Positions 8,993 through 18,187 of a stretch of DNA of 64,000 bases are shown here, one piece after another. Source of the stretch: Bacteroidales bacterium (GTDB lineage Bacteria; Bacteroidota; Bacteroidia; Bacteroidales; Prolixibacteraceae); contig JAAYAG010000113.1 of NCBI GenBank assembly GCA_012719495.1, positions 1-64,000 on the forward strand, written 5' to 3'. The notes under the pieces are model-generated. The model did no database searches, was not told the DNA's origin, and saw only the letters and a program-made list of their open reading frames with translations. The translations under genes and the position numbers were made by a program. The first letter of the stretch is position 1. Every line of letters begins with the position of its first letter.

Positions 8993-9862
8993 TTAGGCAC
9001 TTATTCTGTTTAGTACCAATTTTATAAGCACTTCCATGGCATCTTTATAGGTTTCGTTTGCTTTAAGGTTTACCCGGTTGGCAATAATGGTACAAATGGT
9101 AAGTGCCTTGTGTCCAAGAAGTCGCGATAGGCCATAAATAGCAGAACTTTCCATTTCATAATTGGTAATTCGCTGTCCGTTGTATGAAAATTTTTCAATT
9201 TTTTCGTTCAACATTGGGTCGGCGAGTGGTAAGCGCACCACACGGCCTTGTGGACCATAGAACCCCGGGGCTGAAATATTAATACCATCAACAGTGTCGT
9301 TGCCGGCAATCAATTGGTGTAATTCTTCAGAACAATCGACTACATATGGGCTAGCAAGCGATTGGTTCCAATGGGTTGCATTCATGAAGTACGTTTCAAA
9401 ATCCAAGTCGGAAACATTGTCGCGGTGGGCATAAAAATTTAACAAGCCGTCGAAACCTATTGATTTTTTTGAGATGACAAAAGTACCAATCGGAATATCG
9501 GGTTGCAGGCTACCCGACGTGCCAATGCGTATCAGGTTTAACGATTTTTTCTCGGGCTTAATTTCACGGGTTGTAAAATCGACATTCACCAAAGCATCCA
9601 ATTCGGTTACCACAATGTCGATATTGTCGGTGCCAATGCCCGTAGCCAAAACAGTGATTCTTTTTCCGTGGTAAGTGCCTGTACGGCTTACGAATTCACG
9701 GTTTTCTTTTTTTACTTCGATGGAGTCGAAAAAGCGGGCAATCATATCAGCTCGTCCTGGGTCACCTACCAAAAGAATGGTGTCGGCAATTTCACCTGGT
9801 TTTAGGTGCAAGTGAAAAATCGATCCGTCGGGGTTTATTATTAATTCAGATGATGCAATCAT
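8993..9862 (-). CDS. Nucleoside phosphorylase, uridine phosphorylase-like
   Basis: A 289-residue protein of the PNP/UDP phosphorylase family. The phosphate-binding motif VGDPGR is at residues 32-37. RIGTSGSLQPDIPIGTFV and the later YEMESSAIYGL (the Glu-Met-Glu that holds the ribose) are typical. Such enzymes split uridine or related nucleosides with phosphate to give the free base and ribose-1-phosphate in the cytoplasm. The length is longer than E. coli Udp (253), as usual for Bacteroidota members. It is monocistronic, behind a -7 box at 9886-9893. The family assignment is firm. Specificity for uridine rather than purine nucleosides is inferred. Confidence 0.88.
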   Translation of the reverse strand: MIASSELIINPDGSIFHLHLKPGEIADTILLVGDPGRADMIARFFDSIEVKKENREFVSRTGTYHGKRITVLATGIGTDNIDIVVTELDALVNVDFTTREIKPEKKSLNLIRIGTSGSLQPDIPIGTFVISKKSIGFDGLLNFYAHRDNVSDLDFETYFMNATHWNQSLASPYVVDCSEELHQLIAGNDTVDGINISAPGFYGPQGRVVRLPLADPMLNEKIEKFSYNGQRITNYEMESSAIYGLSRLLGHKALTICTIIANRVNLKANETYKDAMEVLIKLVLNRISA

Positions 9863-9885
9863 GTCATTTTTGTATTGGTTAGTAC

Positions 9886-9918
9886 CAAATCTAAGAAAAA
9901 AACCAATTATATTACAGA
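9886..9918 (-). promoter_or_regulatory. Promoter of the nucleoside phosphorylase gene
   Basis: On the minus strand TAGATTTG (9886-9893) fits the Bacteroidota -7 box TAnnTTTG exactly, and TCTG (9915-9918) lies 21 bases upstream as a weak -33 box. Transcription would start about 17 bases before the ATG at 9862. Confidence 0.55.
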
Positions 9919-10318
9919 AAACAGGAGTTAATTCATTGGGTTATATTTTGTTTTAATGATTTTCATTGCATCTATAATACTGTAATCCAGTGTTGTATGT
10001 TGCTGGTTTGTCGGTTGTTCTCAACTTGGATATTAATAGTGTTCTGATTAAATTTTTCATGATGTAGTTGATAACACCTCATTGTTCAACAAAATACGAG
10101 GGAATAGTGTTTCTATTGAAATTATTACATAAGTGATGATTCATCAAGGATTTTCATATCGGAATTTTTCTTAAATTTGGATTATTGGCCGTTGAGTTTG
10201 TGTTGTAGATTGCTATCGATGGTCAATTAATACATGTTTGAAATTTGCAAAACTGGTTTGTATTCGAATTATAGATTATTTAAATGACTACGGTTGACGT
10301 AAGAGTTGTCTTTATAAA
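9919..10318. other. Intergenic region with no gene
   Basis: About 400 bases between divergent genes. A plus-strand TAAATTTG at 10172-10179 matches the -7 promoter consensus, but it has no proper -33 partner and lies 140 bases before the next start, so it is only a weak candidate for the deformylase-like gene. I see no repeat, RNA gene or small coding frame with support. Confidence 0.5.
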
Positions 10319-10963
10319 TTGAAACTTGTGAAAAGAGGAAAAAGGATAAAAGTTTGGCTGTTTTTGTATACGGTGCTTTTCGTTTTCGGTTGCTCCGAAG
10401 ATGGCTTGAAACGTGATGAAGCCCGATTGGTAAAAAGCGGTAAAGCTACTGAGAAGATGCGTCTTTTTACTATTGATGATTCTTCTGATTCGCTTTTTTT
10501 GCGGCAACCTACACGCAAAATTGAAAAAGAAAGCATCAATTCGAAATTGATTACCTTATTACGAAAACGGATGTTGGCAACGGTGACCGATGTTGATAAC
10601 GAGGGGGTTGGTATTGCTGCTCCTCAAGTTGGAGTTGGTGTTAAACTTATCCTTGTTCAGCGTTTTGATAAAGAAGGAGAGCCAATAGAGCCCTATTTCA
10701 ACCCTGAGATTAAAATGTATGGAGATAGTGTAAATGCTGGTTTCGAAGGTTGTCTTAGTGTTCCCCGATATAGAGGAAGTGTAAGCCGGTCTCAAAATAT
10801 TGAGGTGTCTTATCTCGACTCAATGGGAAAAAAGCAACGCGAAGAAATAAATGGTTTTGTTGCGGTAATCTTCCAACACGAAATCGATCATTTGAGCGGG
10901 GTTATGTATTTTGATCATGTATTCGGGGGCTACGATGCCCTGCTGCCATATAATGAAGAATAA
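10319..10963 (+). CDS. Peptide deformylase-like lipoprotein
   Basis: A protein of up to 214 residues; the start is TTG at 10319 or GTG at 10328. The C-terminal 145 residues are a peptide deformylase domain with all three motifs intact: GVGIAAPQ (residues 96-103), EGCLS (143-147) and HEIDH (187-191). The metal ligands Cys145, His187 and His191 and the catalytic Glu188 are therefore present. The N terminus is unusual: a basic start, a short hydrophobic stretch and a lipobox-like VFGC with Cys25, followed by SED. That reads as a lipoprotein signal. Normal deformylases are cytoplasmic and have no such leader. It may act on formylated or other peptides outside the inner membrane, or have a changed substrate. 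The deformylase fold is certain, the lipoprotein reading likely. Confidence 0.85.
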   Translation: MKLVKRGKRIKVWLFLYTVLFVFGCSEDGLKRDEARLVKSGKATEKMRLFTIDDSSDSLFLRQPTRKIEKESINSKLITLLRKRMLATVTDVDNEGVGIAAPQVGVGVKLILVQRFDKEGEPIEPYFNPEIKMYGDSVNAGFEGCLSVPRYRGSVSRSQNIEVSYLDSMGKKQREEINGFVAVIFQHEIDHLSGVMYFDHVFGGYDALLPYNEE

Positions 10964-11039
10964 GCAAATCTTTTCTTTTGTAAATAATCTTCTAACCTAA
11001 TTTCATAATCGCAATTCTTGTAACGAAGAGTAAAAACTG

Positions 11040-11070
11040 CTTGAAGACTCGGCAGAATCTATTATTTTTG
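11040..11070 (+). promoter_or_regulatory. Promoter of the DUF4293 gene
   Basis: CTTG at 11040-11043 and TATTTTTG at 11063-11070 are 19 bases apart. The -7 box matches TAnnTTTG exactly. Transcription would begin about 10 bases before the ATG at 11087. Confidence 0.6.
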
Positions 11071-11086
11071 TCCGAAAAAATTAATC

Positions 11087-11545
11087 ATGATACAACGTAT
11101 TCAAACCATATTCTTGTCGATTGCCCTACTGCTTATGGGTATCTTATTTTTTATCCCTCTAGCCGAAGTTGCTGTTGGTGAAAAATTGTATGCTTTTGGC
11201 ATCAAGGGACTTGTTGATTCTCTGACTGGCAACACGACTTACTCTGCATGGGCTTTGTTTGCTTATTTGTTGTTTGTAGTATTTCTTCAGGTATTTATTA
11301 TTTTCAGCTTTAAAAAGCGTGTGTTGCAAATGAGATTAGCCACATTTAACCTGATCCTTATGTTAGGCTTTGTGTTGTTAGGCTGGTTGTTTGTAAAATT
11401 CTCACTTTCGGCGTTGGGCGAAGGAGTTTATTCACTGAAGCTTCCGTTGGTTTTTCCTTTTGCAGCTGCTGTGTTGAATTATTTGGCGATTCGGGCAATC
11501 CTAAAAGACGAATTGTTGATCCGTTCGATCGACAGGATACGATAA
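11087..11545 (+). CDS. DUF4293 four-helix membrane protein
   Basis: A 152-residue protein starting MIQRIQTIFL, the typical opening of the DUF4293 family found across Bacteroidota. Four hydrophobic segments can be seen, at about residues 7-27, 50-74, 82-105 and 118-136, with short loops and a basic tail. No catalytic residues are apparent and no function is known for the family. It has its own promoter. The next gene lies convergently, 26 bases from its stop, and codes for another small membrane-anchored protein. Confidence 0.85.
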   Translation: MIQRIQTIFLSIALLLMGILFFIPLAEVAVGEKLYAFGIKGLVDSLTGNTTYSAWALFAYLLFVVFLQVFIIFSFKKRVLQMRLATFNLILMLGFVLLGWLFVKFSLSALGEGVYSLKLPLVFPFAAAVLNYLAIRAILKDELLIRSIDRIR

Positions 11546-11571
11546 ACTATACTGGGTTTCTCAACCTTTAC

Positions 11572-11964
11572 TTATTCAAGAATCAGCATTCGGGCTTCGT
11601 CGTGCAAGATGGTGGGGAGGGCGATATTGCGCCGCGACAAGCTGAGTATCCAATTTTGTATTTCACTCTTTTTTAAGGTGTAAAGGATTTCGCGAAATTC
11701 GTCGATTTGCTCGTCTGAATATTCATTTTCGTTAATGTTACTGAACTTATCGAGATCTTCATCGTCAAAGTACTCGATGATGTCGGGATTAACTTTGACC
11801 AAATCGCGCTCGCACACTTCATGCGCACCACAACAGTCGGCTTCGGGCATGGTTCCGGGTGTAATGTCTGGTTCTTCAATCTCTTTCTTTTTTTTATGAA
11901 GAATAATAAAGACAACTCCGGCGGTGAGGATTAGTATCAGTATAATAACAAATAGTATTTCCAT
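11572..11964 (-). CDS. Small membrane-anchored acidic protein, conserved type
   Basis: A 130-residue protein. Residues 3-22 form one transmembrane segment followed by a Lys-rich stop-transfer (HKKKKE), so the bulk should lie in the cytoplasm. Then comes a Cys-containing motif, DCCGAHEVCERD, which could bind metal, and an acidic helical region (FDDEDLDKF, SDEQIDEFREIL) ending with LHDEARMLILE. I recognise this layout from small Bacteroidales proteins of unknown function. It lies between DUF4293 (convergent) and a histidine kinase gene (divergent). No enzyme function should be inferred from sequence alone. Confidence 0.75.
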   Translation of the reverse strand: MEILFVIILILILTAGVVFIILHKKKKEIEEPDITPGTMPEADCCGAHEVCERDLVKVNPDIIEYFDDEDLDKFSNINENEYSDEQIDEFREILYTLKKSEIQNWILSLSRRNIALPTILHDEARMLILE

Positions 11965-12041
11965 GGTTCAAAATTAGGATTATTCGATTGATTTTTTTGA
12001 AAAATGCCATACCTTTCTGGGAAATAAAAACAATCGGTAAC

Positions 12042-13343
12042 ATGGAACCTAATTCACTAAAATCAAAACTCAATGAAATAAAAGACTCTGTTCTTAACCG
12101 GGTACTCATTGTTATTATGTTTGTAATGGTATTGGGCATTACCTTTTCGTTGTTGCGAATTCCCCAAACTGGTTTTTTGTTTACCTATGGTGTTCAACTA
12201 TTTCTGGCGTTGGTTATTGCTTCGCTCTATATTTTCCGAAATAAGCTTTCGTCGAACCTAAAAGGAGCTATTTTCTTGTCGGTTATGCTGATACTTGCCC
12301 TTAGCGGCTTGTTGTCGTTTGGCTTGTATGGTTTCGGGTACACGTATTTTATTCCGGCATCGGCAGTAGCTTTTATCTATTTTAAACGGCGTACAGGGTG
12401 GGCTGTCACCTTGTCCTCTTTATTTGTTTTGGTTGTAATTGCGGTGTTTTTCAACAGGGGTATCCTTTACTTTTCGCCGCAAAAACCCGATTACATGGAA
12501 TCTGTTTCTATGTGGCTGAACATGATAATTACGGTTACCCTTATTGCCTCAGTGATTACCATGTTTTGGAGTAATCTGTTTAGTTTATTGTCGAACACGC
12601 TCACTCATATTAACCATCAGCAGGAGGACATGATGCGCATGAATGAACAACTCACCCTTGCCCGCGATAAAGCTCTCGAATCGGATCGCTTGAAATCAGC
12701 TTTTCTAGCCAATATCAGCCACGAAATACGTACCCCGTTAAATATAATTATCGGTTTTTCTGATATGCTTTCTCAGGCTGAAACTCAGGTGGAAAAAGAG
12801 GAGTACACTCAGGTTATAAAAAACAACAGCGCGATGATGTTGAAGATGGTGAATGATATTGTAGATTTTTCAAAGATTGAGACAAATTCATTGGCGTTAA
12901 ACCAAACAAAATTCAAGGTAGCCGATGTCATTCGCGAAGTGGAAAAGAAGGTCCTTTGGAAAAAACCAGAGTCGGTTGAGTGGACTTGTAAAGCAGAAAA
13001 CCGTGAATTGGTTACCGATAAAGACCGTTTTGGCCAAGTTGTGCTTAACTTGGCTGATAATGCACTAAAATTTACATCGGAAGGTCGTGTTGAACTAAGT
13101 TGTTTGGCTGAAGGAGGAAAAATTGTTTGCAAGGTTGCCGACACAGGTATTGGTATTTCTGGCGATGACGAATCGAGGATTTTTGAACGGTTTTACAAAG
13201 TGGATACTTTTGTTCCGGGAGCAGGGTTGGGGCTCAGTATCAGTAAGTCGATTGCCAACATGATGGGCGGCGATATTCATGTTTATTCTGAGCAAGGGAA
13301 AGGCTCTGTGTTTGAGTTCTGGATTCCCTGCAATTCAAATTGA
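12042..13343 (+). CDS. Membrane sensor histidine kinase
   Basis: A 433-residue product from the ATG at 12042. An upstream in-frame TTG at 11988 would add 18 residues of unlikely sequence. The N-terminal half has about six hydrophobic segments (residues 25-175) with no large extracellular domain, so the signal is probably sensed within the membrane. A short coiled linker follows, then a HisKA dimerisation domain with His227 in NISHEIRTPLN. The C-terminal HATPase domain shows the N box (NLADNALKF), G1 (DTGIGI) and G2 (GAGLGLSIS). No receiver domain is fused and no response regulator gene lies next to it, so the partner is unknown. Confidence 0.9.
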   Translation: MEPNSLKSKLNEIKDSVLNRVLIVIMFVMVLGITFSLLRIPQTGFLFTYGVQLFLALVIASLYIFRNKLSSNLKGAIFLSVMLILALSGLLSFGLYGFGYTYFIPASAVAFIYFKRRTGWAVTLSSLFVLVVIAVFFNRGILYFSPQKPDYMESVSMWLNMIITVTLIASVITMFWSNLFSLLSNTLTHINHQQEDMMRMNEQLTLARDKALESDRLKSAFLANISHEIRTPLNIIIGFSDMLSQAETQVEKEEYTQVIKNNSAMMLKMVNDIVDFSKIETNSLALNQTKFKVADVIREVEKKVLWKKPESVEWTCKAENRELVTDKDRFGQVVLNLADNALKFTSEGRVELSCLAEGGKIVCKVADTGIGISGDDESRIFERFYKVDTFVPGAGLGLSISKSIANMMGGDIHVYSEQGKGSVFEFWIPCNSN

Positions 13344-13407
13344 TCCACCTTGTAATATCCCAAAATCAAGTAAAGTACTAGGCGTTGCGAAAATCGGGTT
13401 CTGAATA

Positions 13408-14160
13408 TTAGAAATTTAGTGCTTCTTTTATGTTTTTGTACCCTGTTTTGCTTACTTTCAATTTCGTATGGTCGTTTTTCAAGATCACGATGTGAGATTC
13501 TTTTTCATATTGCTGAATCTCGGCGATCTCTTCAACTTTAACAATATATGAGCGATGGATGCGGATGAATTCTTTCGGATTCAGGTGATCCTCGAAAAAT
13601 TTCATGGTTTTTTGTTTTACAAAACGCTTGTCGCGCGTGTAAATCATCACATAATCGTCGAGTGACTCGATGTATCTTATTTGTTCTGTAGGGATGATAT
13701 GAATTTTATTTTTGTCTTTCACCACAACGCGCTCAATAGTATCGCTTTCGGGTATCTCGGTCAGCTTGTCAATGGGTATCTCACCAGTTCTGTTACCTTT
13801 AATTTTTTCCATGGCTCTTTCTACCGCAACCATTAACCTGTCTTTCGAAAAAGGTTTTAGAAGATAATCTACAGCATGTTGTTCAAATGCTTTGATAGCA
13901 AATTGGTTGTAAGCAGTGGTGAAGATGATTTCAGGTCTGTATTCGAGCAGTTCCAGCATTTCAAAACCAGTAAGTTTTGGCATTTGAACATCGAGGAACA
14001 CAAGGTCGGGTTTTAGCTCGTTAATTGCTTTTAGCCCGTCGAAACCATTTTCGCATTCGGCAATGATTTCGATTTTTGGGTAATCTTTCAGGTAATTTTT
14101 TAGCAGGTTACGGGCCAGTAATTCATCTTCGATTATGACCGCTTTTGTTACTTCACTCAT
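13408..14160 (-). CDS. LytTR-family response regulator
   Basis: A 250-residue protein with two domains. Residues 1-120 are a receiver domain with acidic Glu11/Asp12, the phosphoacceptor Asp57 in FLDVQMPK, and the conserved Lys in YLLKPF. After a linker, residues 145-250 form a LytTR DNA-binding domain (YIESLDDYVMIYT, FIRIHRSYIV). These regulators bind direct repeats upstream of target genes when phosphorylated. The start overlaps the stop of the kinase gene by four bases (ATGA), so the two are translationally coupled. It is the last gene of a three-gene unit with a LiaF-like protein. Confidence 0.93.
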   Translation of the reverse strand: MSEVTKAVIIEDELLARNLLKNYLKDYPKIEIIAECENGFDGLKAINELKPDLVFLDVQMPKLTGFEMLELLEYRPEIIFTTAYNQFAIKAFEQHAVDYLLKPFSKDRLMVAVERAMEKIKGNRTGEIPIDKLTEIPESDTIERVVVKDKNKIHIIPTEQIRYIESLDDYVMIYTRDKRFVKQKTMKFFEDHLNPKEFIRIHRSYIVKVEEIAEIQQYEKESHIVILKNDHTKLKVSKTGYKNIKEALNF

Positions 14161-15212
14161 GACAATTTACTATTTTGTGGTATTGTTAAGGTAACTGTAA
14201 ATATGTGATTTTCATTTGATATTTGCAATAAGGTTGTGTCTCCGTAAACAAGCCCAAGCCGTTTTCTGATGTTGAGCAGACCAATTCCTTCGCCTTTTTT
14301 CGCTACGGAGTCCTGATCGTAATTATTCGCAATCGTAAAAATCAATTTATTGTCGGCTTTTTTTGCTTTAGTATGGATTACCACTTGGTGGGTGGTTTCG
14401 TAAACCCCGTATTTTATAGCGTTTTCGTAAAGTGGCTGCAATATCATATTCGGAATTTGACACCCCTGGCAATCAGTAATGTCGAAAACGGCCTCCAATT
14501 TGTCGCCAAAACGAACCTTTTCTATTTCGAGATATAATTTTATGTGTTCCATCTCCTGTGAAAGCGAAACCAGTTGATTCTCTTTGTGTTTTAATGAATA
14601 GCGGAGAAAGGTTGAGAGTTTAATCACCATGTCTTGCGCCTTTTCTGGTTCCGAAATTGTTAGGTACGAAACAGAGTTTAGACTGTTGAAAAGAAAATGC
14701 GGGTTAATTTGTGATTTTAGTTCGCTTAGCTGGGTTTGAGTAATCAGCTCTTTCAGTCGTGTTTCTTCCTGCGATTTCTCTTTGAGCCTTTCGTAATAGT
14801 AAAACGAATAATAGAATACCGAAATGAGAATATAAATCAGGGCACCAACTCCGGCTTTTCCTGGCAACACCTTGTGCATGTGTGCTTTTATCGATTCGCG
14901 ATTAAAAAGTGCAACGTCGATTTGGTTGGTAAGCCAAAGCCAGAACGATACAATGATCAGCATCGCAATAAGGTGATAAGTAACTAAATAAATCTGAGAG
15001 CGTTTTTCGTTAGTTCCACCCACAACCACATACCAAATTCCTAAACCAAGCATTCCAAAAATAGTGTTAGAGACCAAAACATCGACCAACGCGATGGATA
15101 GATTTGCTTCGAAAACCCGTAGGTCGAGAAAAAACTGGATGGCCGAAAGGATCATCCAGAAAGCTCCGTACCAAATTAGGAATGCTGGTTTCTTGAAAAG
15201 TGGATGGTTCAT
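14157..15212 (-). CDS. LytS-type histidine kinase
   Basis: A 351-residue inner-membrane kinase of the His_kinase (PF06580) class. Four hydrophobic segments (about residues 12-30, 38-64, 75-96 and 121-140) lead to a coiled coil and the phosphoacceptor region SQINPHFLFNSLNS with His172. The ATP-binding part has QPLYENAIKYGV as N box and GEGIGLLNIRKRL as G box. It pairs with the overlapping LytTR regulator downstream. The upstream neighbour, 11 bases away, is a LiaF-like membrane protein, which suggests a cell-envelope stress circuit. Confidence 0.93.
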   Translation of the reverse strand: MNHPLFKKPAFLIWYGAFWMILSAIQFFLDLRVFEANLSIALVDVLVSNTIFGMLGLGIWYVVVGGTNEKRSQIYLVTYHLIAMLIIVSFWLWLTNQIDVALFNRESIKAHMHKVLPGKAGVGALIYILISVFYYSFYYYERLKEKSQEETRLKELITQTQLSELKSQINPHFLFNSLNSVSYLTISEPEKAQDMVIKLSTFLRYSLKHKENQLVSLSQEMEHIKLYLEIEKVRFGDKLEAVFDITDCQGCQIPNMILQPLYENAIKYGVYETTHQVVIHTKAKKADNKLIFTIANNYDQDSVAKKGEGIGLLNIRKRLGLVYGDTTLLQISNENHIFTVTLTIPQNSKLS

Positions 15213-15223
15213 TTGTTTGATTA

Positions 15224-15979
15224 TTAGTGGATTTTATTGAAGCTACGGACTTCAATTCCGCCAAAAATACAAACACCTGTAAGCACTATGGTTTTAGCCG
15301 GGTTGGGCTGAAACGAAGGATCTTTGATACGTAAATCATTGTAACCACCAAAGAGTACCACAACTTTATTCAGTATAGTCCAGTCGTTGGGTACTTTTAG
15401 TGTGTTTCCGCCAAAGAGTGTTGTTGCGTCAATGGTGCATCCTTCGGGCGAAATCTGGCATTTGCGCAAATCAATTTCGATGCCGCCAAAAATGGCTGTT
15501 GAACGGCCGCCCAGCAAGTTTGATGTTAGCATGCTGATTTCTTTTCCGCCGAAAATGATCATATCGTCGAAGTAGTCGTTGCTAACTTCATTGATTTCCG
15601 GGTTTTGTGCCATGTTCTGAGCATGTGGGTTAAACGGGGGTCTATGCAATTTTTTACTTCGATTACCGAACATAAATGTAAGTCCCGCTAGCAACAAAAG
15701 CACAGGCCAAAACAGGCGCCTGATGGTTTCGTAGTCTTCAAAAATATCGGGGAGCATGGCAAAAGCACCGATTCCCATTACTATGATACCGGCACCTCTG
15801 TTTCCGTTAACAAAGACAAACGCGCCAATGGCAACCAAAAACATTTTCCATGAAATGAGAAAATCATACAACTCGTATGAAATAATTCCCGAACGCTCAA
15901 GAATCATCAACAACCCAATCAACAACAAAATAAACCCAAAATAAAATCTGCGTCCGAAGTGGAATTGACTTTTATTCAT
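15224..15979 (-). CDS. LiaF-like membrane protein
   Basis: A 251-residue protein. The first 105 residues hold four transmembrane segments of the LiaI/LiaF type (GFILLLIGLLMILERSG opens the first). Residues 140-251 form the soluble beta-helical LiaF C-terminal domain, marked by repeated FGG turns (IFGGKEI, IFGGIEIDLR, LFGGNTL, LFGGYND, IFGGIEV). In Firmicutes LiaF inhibits the LiaSR system that responds to cell-wall damage. Here it lies upstream of and co-transcribed with a LytS/LytTR pair, so a modulating role is inferred. A perfect -7 box lies just upstream. Confidence 0.88.
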   Translation of the reverse strand: MNKSQFHFGRRFYFGFILLLIGLLMILERSGIISYELYDFLISWKMFLVAIGAFVFVNGNRGAGIIVMGIGAFAMLPDIFEDYETIRRLFWPVLLLLAGLTFMFGNRSKKLHRPPFNPHAQNMAQNPEINEVSNDYFDDMIIFGGKEISMLTSNLLGGRSTAIFGGIEIDLRKCQISPEGCTIDATTLFGGNTLKVPNDWTILNKVVVLFGGYNDLRIKDPSFQPNPAKTIVLTGVCIFGGIEVRSFNKIH

Positions 15980-16001
15980 AACTGCGTGTTTTAATTTGTG
16001 T

Positions 16002-16009
16002 CAAAAATA
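16002..16009 (-). promoter_or_regulatory. -7 box upstream of the LiaF-LytS-LytTR operon
   Basis: The minus-strand TATTTTTG matches TAnnTTTG exactly, 22 bases before the ATG of the LiaF-like gene. No TTTG is seen at the -33 position, so activation by a regulator is possible. Confidence 0.45.
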
Positions 16010-16123
16010 GAAGGTTATTTTTAGTGACCGATGCTAAGTTCGATAAAGAAGTGAATTTTATCGGTGAAATGAGAAGTTTGGCACATCGGTAGAATTATTG
16101 GAAAATTCTTTTACAGATATTGT

Positions 16124-16167
16124 AAAAAAAGAACGATGAAACAGTTTAATTACTTCATCGTTCTTTT
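16124..16167 (-). terminator. Terminator downstream of glnS
   Basis: AAAAGAACGATGAA (16127-16140) pairs with TTCATCGTTCTTTT (16154-16167) in a perfect 14-pair stem with a 13-base loop. On the minus strand the stem runs into a T tract, ending the glnS transcript 10 bases after its stop. Confidence 0.8.
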
Positions 16168-16176
16168 AGGTTGTTT

Positions 16177-17880
16177 TTATTGGTTTTGTTGTTTTGCCCA
16201 AGTGTCTTTTAATGATACTGTTCTGTTAAAAACCATTTTTTCGGTCGTAGAACTGGTGTCGACACAAAAATATCCCATTCGTTCAAATTGGAAGTGACTA
16301 AGTGGTTTAGCATTATATACAAATGGTTCTATATAGCATTTTTTCAATACTTTAAGGGATTCTGGATTTAACATATCTCGGAAATCCACGTCTTTATATT
16401 CCGATGGATCCTGCACCATAAGCAAGCGATCGTATAGCCTAATTTCGGCTTCAACGTTTTCGGTAGCCGAGACCCAATGAAGCGTAGCTTTTACTTTGCG
16501 TCCGTCGGGTGAATTTCCGCCATACGATGCAGGATCATATGTACATCGCAATTCGGTGATATTACCTTGTTCGTCTTTTATAACTTCGTTACAAGTAATG
16601 AAATATGCATAGCGTAAGCGTACTTCAGCTCCGGGTGAAAGCCTGAAAAATTTCTTTGGAGGTTCTTCCATAAAGTCTTCCCTTTCAATGTATAACTCAC
16701 GGGTGAACGGGACTTGGCGAGTCCCCATGCTTTCGTCTTCAGGGTTGTTGATGGCTTCCATCATTTCAACCTTGCCTTCGGGGTAGTTGGTAATCACCAC
16801 TTTAATTGGGTTGAGAACGCCCATGACCCGCTGGGCTGTTTTGTTCAAATCTTCGCGCACCGAATGTTCGAGGAGGGCGACATCGATAATCCCTTCTGTT
16901 TTGGTTATGCCCACTTTTTCGACAAAATTACGGATTGATTCCGGCGTGTAACCTCGGCGGCGCAACCCGCAAATAGTTGGCATCCGAGGATCGTCCCACC
17001 CGGAAACTAATTTTTCTTCTACCAGTTGAAGCAATTTCCGTTTGCTCATCATGGTATAGGTGAGGTTTAGTCTTGAAAACTCAATTTGGCGCGGGCGATA
17101 TTCGCTTGTGGCCAATTCGTTTACAAACCAGTCATAAAGAGGCCTGTGTATTTCGAATTCGAGTGTACACAACGAGTGGGTTATGCCTTCGAAATAATCG
17201 CATTCCCCGTGAGCAAAATCGTACATCGGGTAAATGCTCCATTTGTTCCCAGTTCGGTGGTGCTCCGCGTGTATTATTCGGTACATCAATGGGTCGCGCA
17301 TGTGCATGTTGGGCGAAGCCATATCAATCTTAGCTCGAAGAACGCAGTGCCCGTTTGGAAATTCACCGGCTTTCATTTTTTCGAAAAGCATCAGGTTTTC
17401 TTCAACGGACCGGTTGCGATATGGGCTTTCAATGCCTGGGCGAGTTGGAGTCCCGCGCTGTTCGCTGATTACATCGGCAGGTTGGTCGTCAATGTAGGCT
17501 TTTCCCCGTTTAATGAGTTCTACTGCAAATTCGTATAGTTTATCAAAATTGTCGGAAGCATAATACAACCGGTCTTCCCAATCGAAGCCAAGCCAACGTA
17601 CATCTTCCTGAATCGAATCGACATATTCTTGGTCTTCTTTCGAAGGGTTGGTGTCGTCGAAACGAAGGTTACATTTCCCCCCGTATTTTTCGGCAGTACC
17701 GAAATCGAGACATATTGCTTTGGCGTGCCCAATATGCAAATAGCCGTTTGGCTCGGGCGGGAAACGGGTGTGGATTCGTTTGTTGTTGCGCCCTTCCATC
17801 AGATCATTTTCTACAATCTGGTGGATGAAATTTGTGGTTTTTGCTCCGCTTTCGGGAGCATTGTTCATATTTTCCGACAT
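16177..17880 (-). CDS. glnS: Glutaminyl-tRNA synthetase
   Basis: A 567-residue class I synthetase that charges tRNA-Gln with glutamine using ATP. The HIGH signature appears in [18 protein letters not shown] (about residues 39-56) and the KMSKS loop as [10 protein letters not shown]. Between them lies [19 protein letters not shown], typical of GlnRS/GluRS; the C-terminal anticodon-binding beta barrels have the GlnRS form, and the length fits bacterial GlnRS (about 555). Having GlnRS means that Gln-tRNA does not depend on the amidotransferase route. It is a single gene with a terminator right after it. Confidence 0.97.
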   Translation of the reverse strand: MSENMNNAPESGAKTTNFIHQIVENDLMEGRNNKRIHTRFPPEPNGYLHIGHAKAICLDFGTAEKYGGKCNLRFDDTNPSKEDQEYVDSIQEDVRWLGFDWEDRLYYASDNFDKLYEFAVELIKRGKAYIDDQPADVISEQRGTPTRPGIESPYRNRSVEENLMLFEKMKAGEFPNGHCVLRAKIDMASPNMHMRDPLMYRIIHAEHHRTGNKWSIYPMYDFAHGECDYFEGITHSLCTLEFEIHRPLYDWFVNELATSEYRPRQIEFSRLNLTYTMMSKRKLLQLVEEKLVSGWDDPRMPTICGLRRRGYTPESIRNFVEKVGITKTEGIIDVALLEHSVREDLNKTAQRVMGVLNPIKVVITNYPEGKVEMMEAINNPEDESMGTRQVPFTRELYIEREDFMEEPPKKFFRLSPGAEVRLRYAYFITCNEVIKDEQGNITELRCTYDPASYGGNSPDGRKVKATLHWVSATENVEAEIRLYDRLLMVQDPSEYKDVDFRDMLNPESLKVLKKCYIEPFVYNAKPLSHFQFERMGYFCVDTSSTTEKMVFNRTVSLKDTWAKQQNQ

Positions 17881-17937
17881 ATCTTTTTATTCGTATAATC
17901 GCATTAAACTTATAGTTGTTTCATTGACATTTAACTG

Positions 17938-17960
17938 CATGAAAATCAATTGTTTTCATG
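17938..17960. promoter_or_regulatory. Perfect inverted repeat upstream of glnS
   Basis: CATGAAAA and TTTTCATG are perfect 8-base arms separated by TCAATTG, centred about 70 bases before the glnS start in a 307-base gene-free gap between glnS and folB. It may be an operator for glnS or just an incidental palindrome; nothing else stands out in this gap except the folB promoter. Confidence 0.35.
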
Positions 17961-18132
17961 TGGTGCCAACGAAATTCTTCTCCTGAAAAACAACTTGCTT
18001 TTTCCTGAACGGATGCTTGTTGTTGCAATAGGGTTGAAGATGAGCAAAGTTAAACGATTTGATGAACTCACCTACACGAAAAATAAAAATGAATTAGAGG
18101 TGTGGAATAATTTTACATTTTCATCAGATTGT

Positions 18133-18163
18133 TTTGCCTTGGCCGTTGAAACCTGTAATTTCG
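18133..18163 (+). promoter_or_regulatory. Promoter of folB
   Basis: TTTG at 18133-18136 is a perfect -33 box, and 19 bases later TAATTTCG (18156-18163) matches the -7 box in all but one position. The folB ATG follows at 18188. Confidence 0.6.
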
Positions 18164-18187
18164 CACGCAATATATAGGATAATTGCT

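Noticed and set aside
17086-17538. 150-codon frame on the plus strand opposite glnS
   Set aside because: It is an antisense shadow of glnS with no family features.
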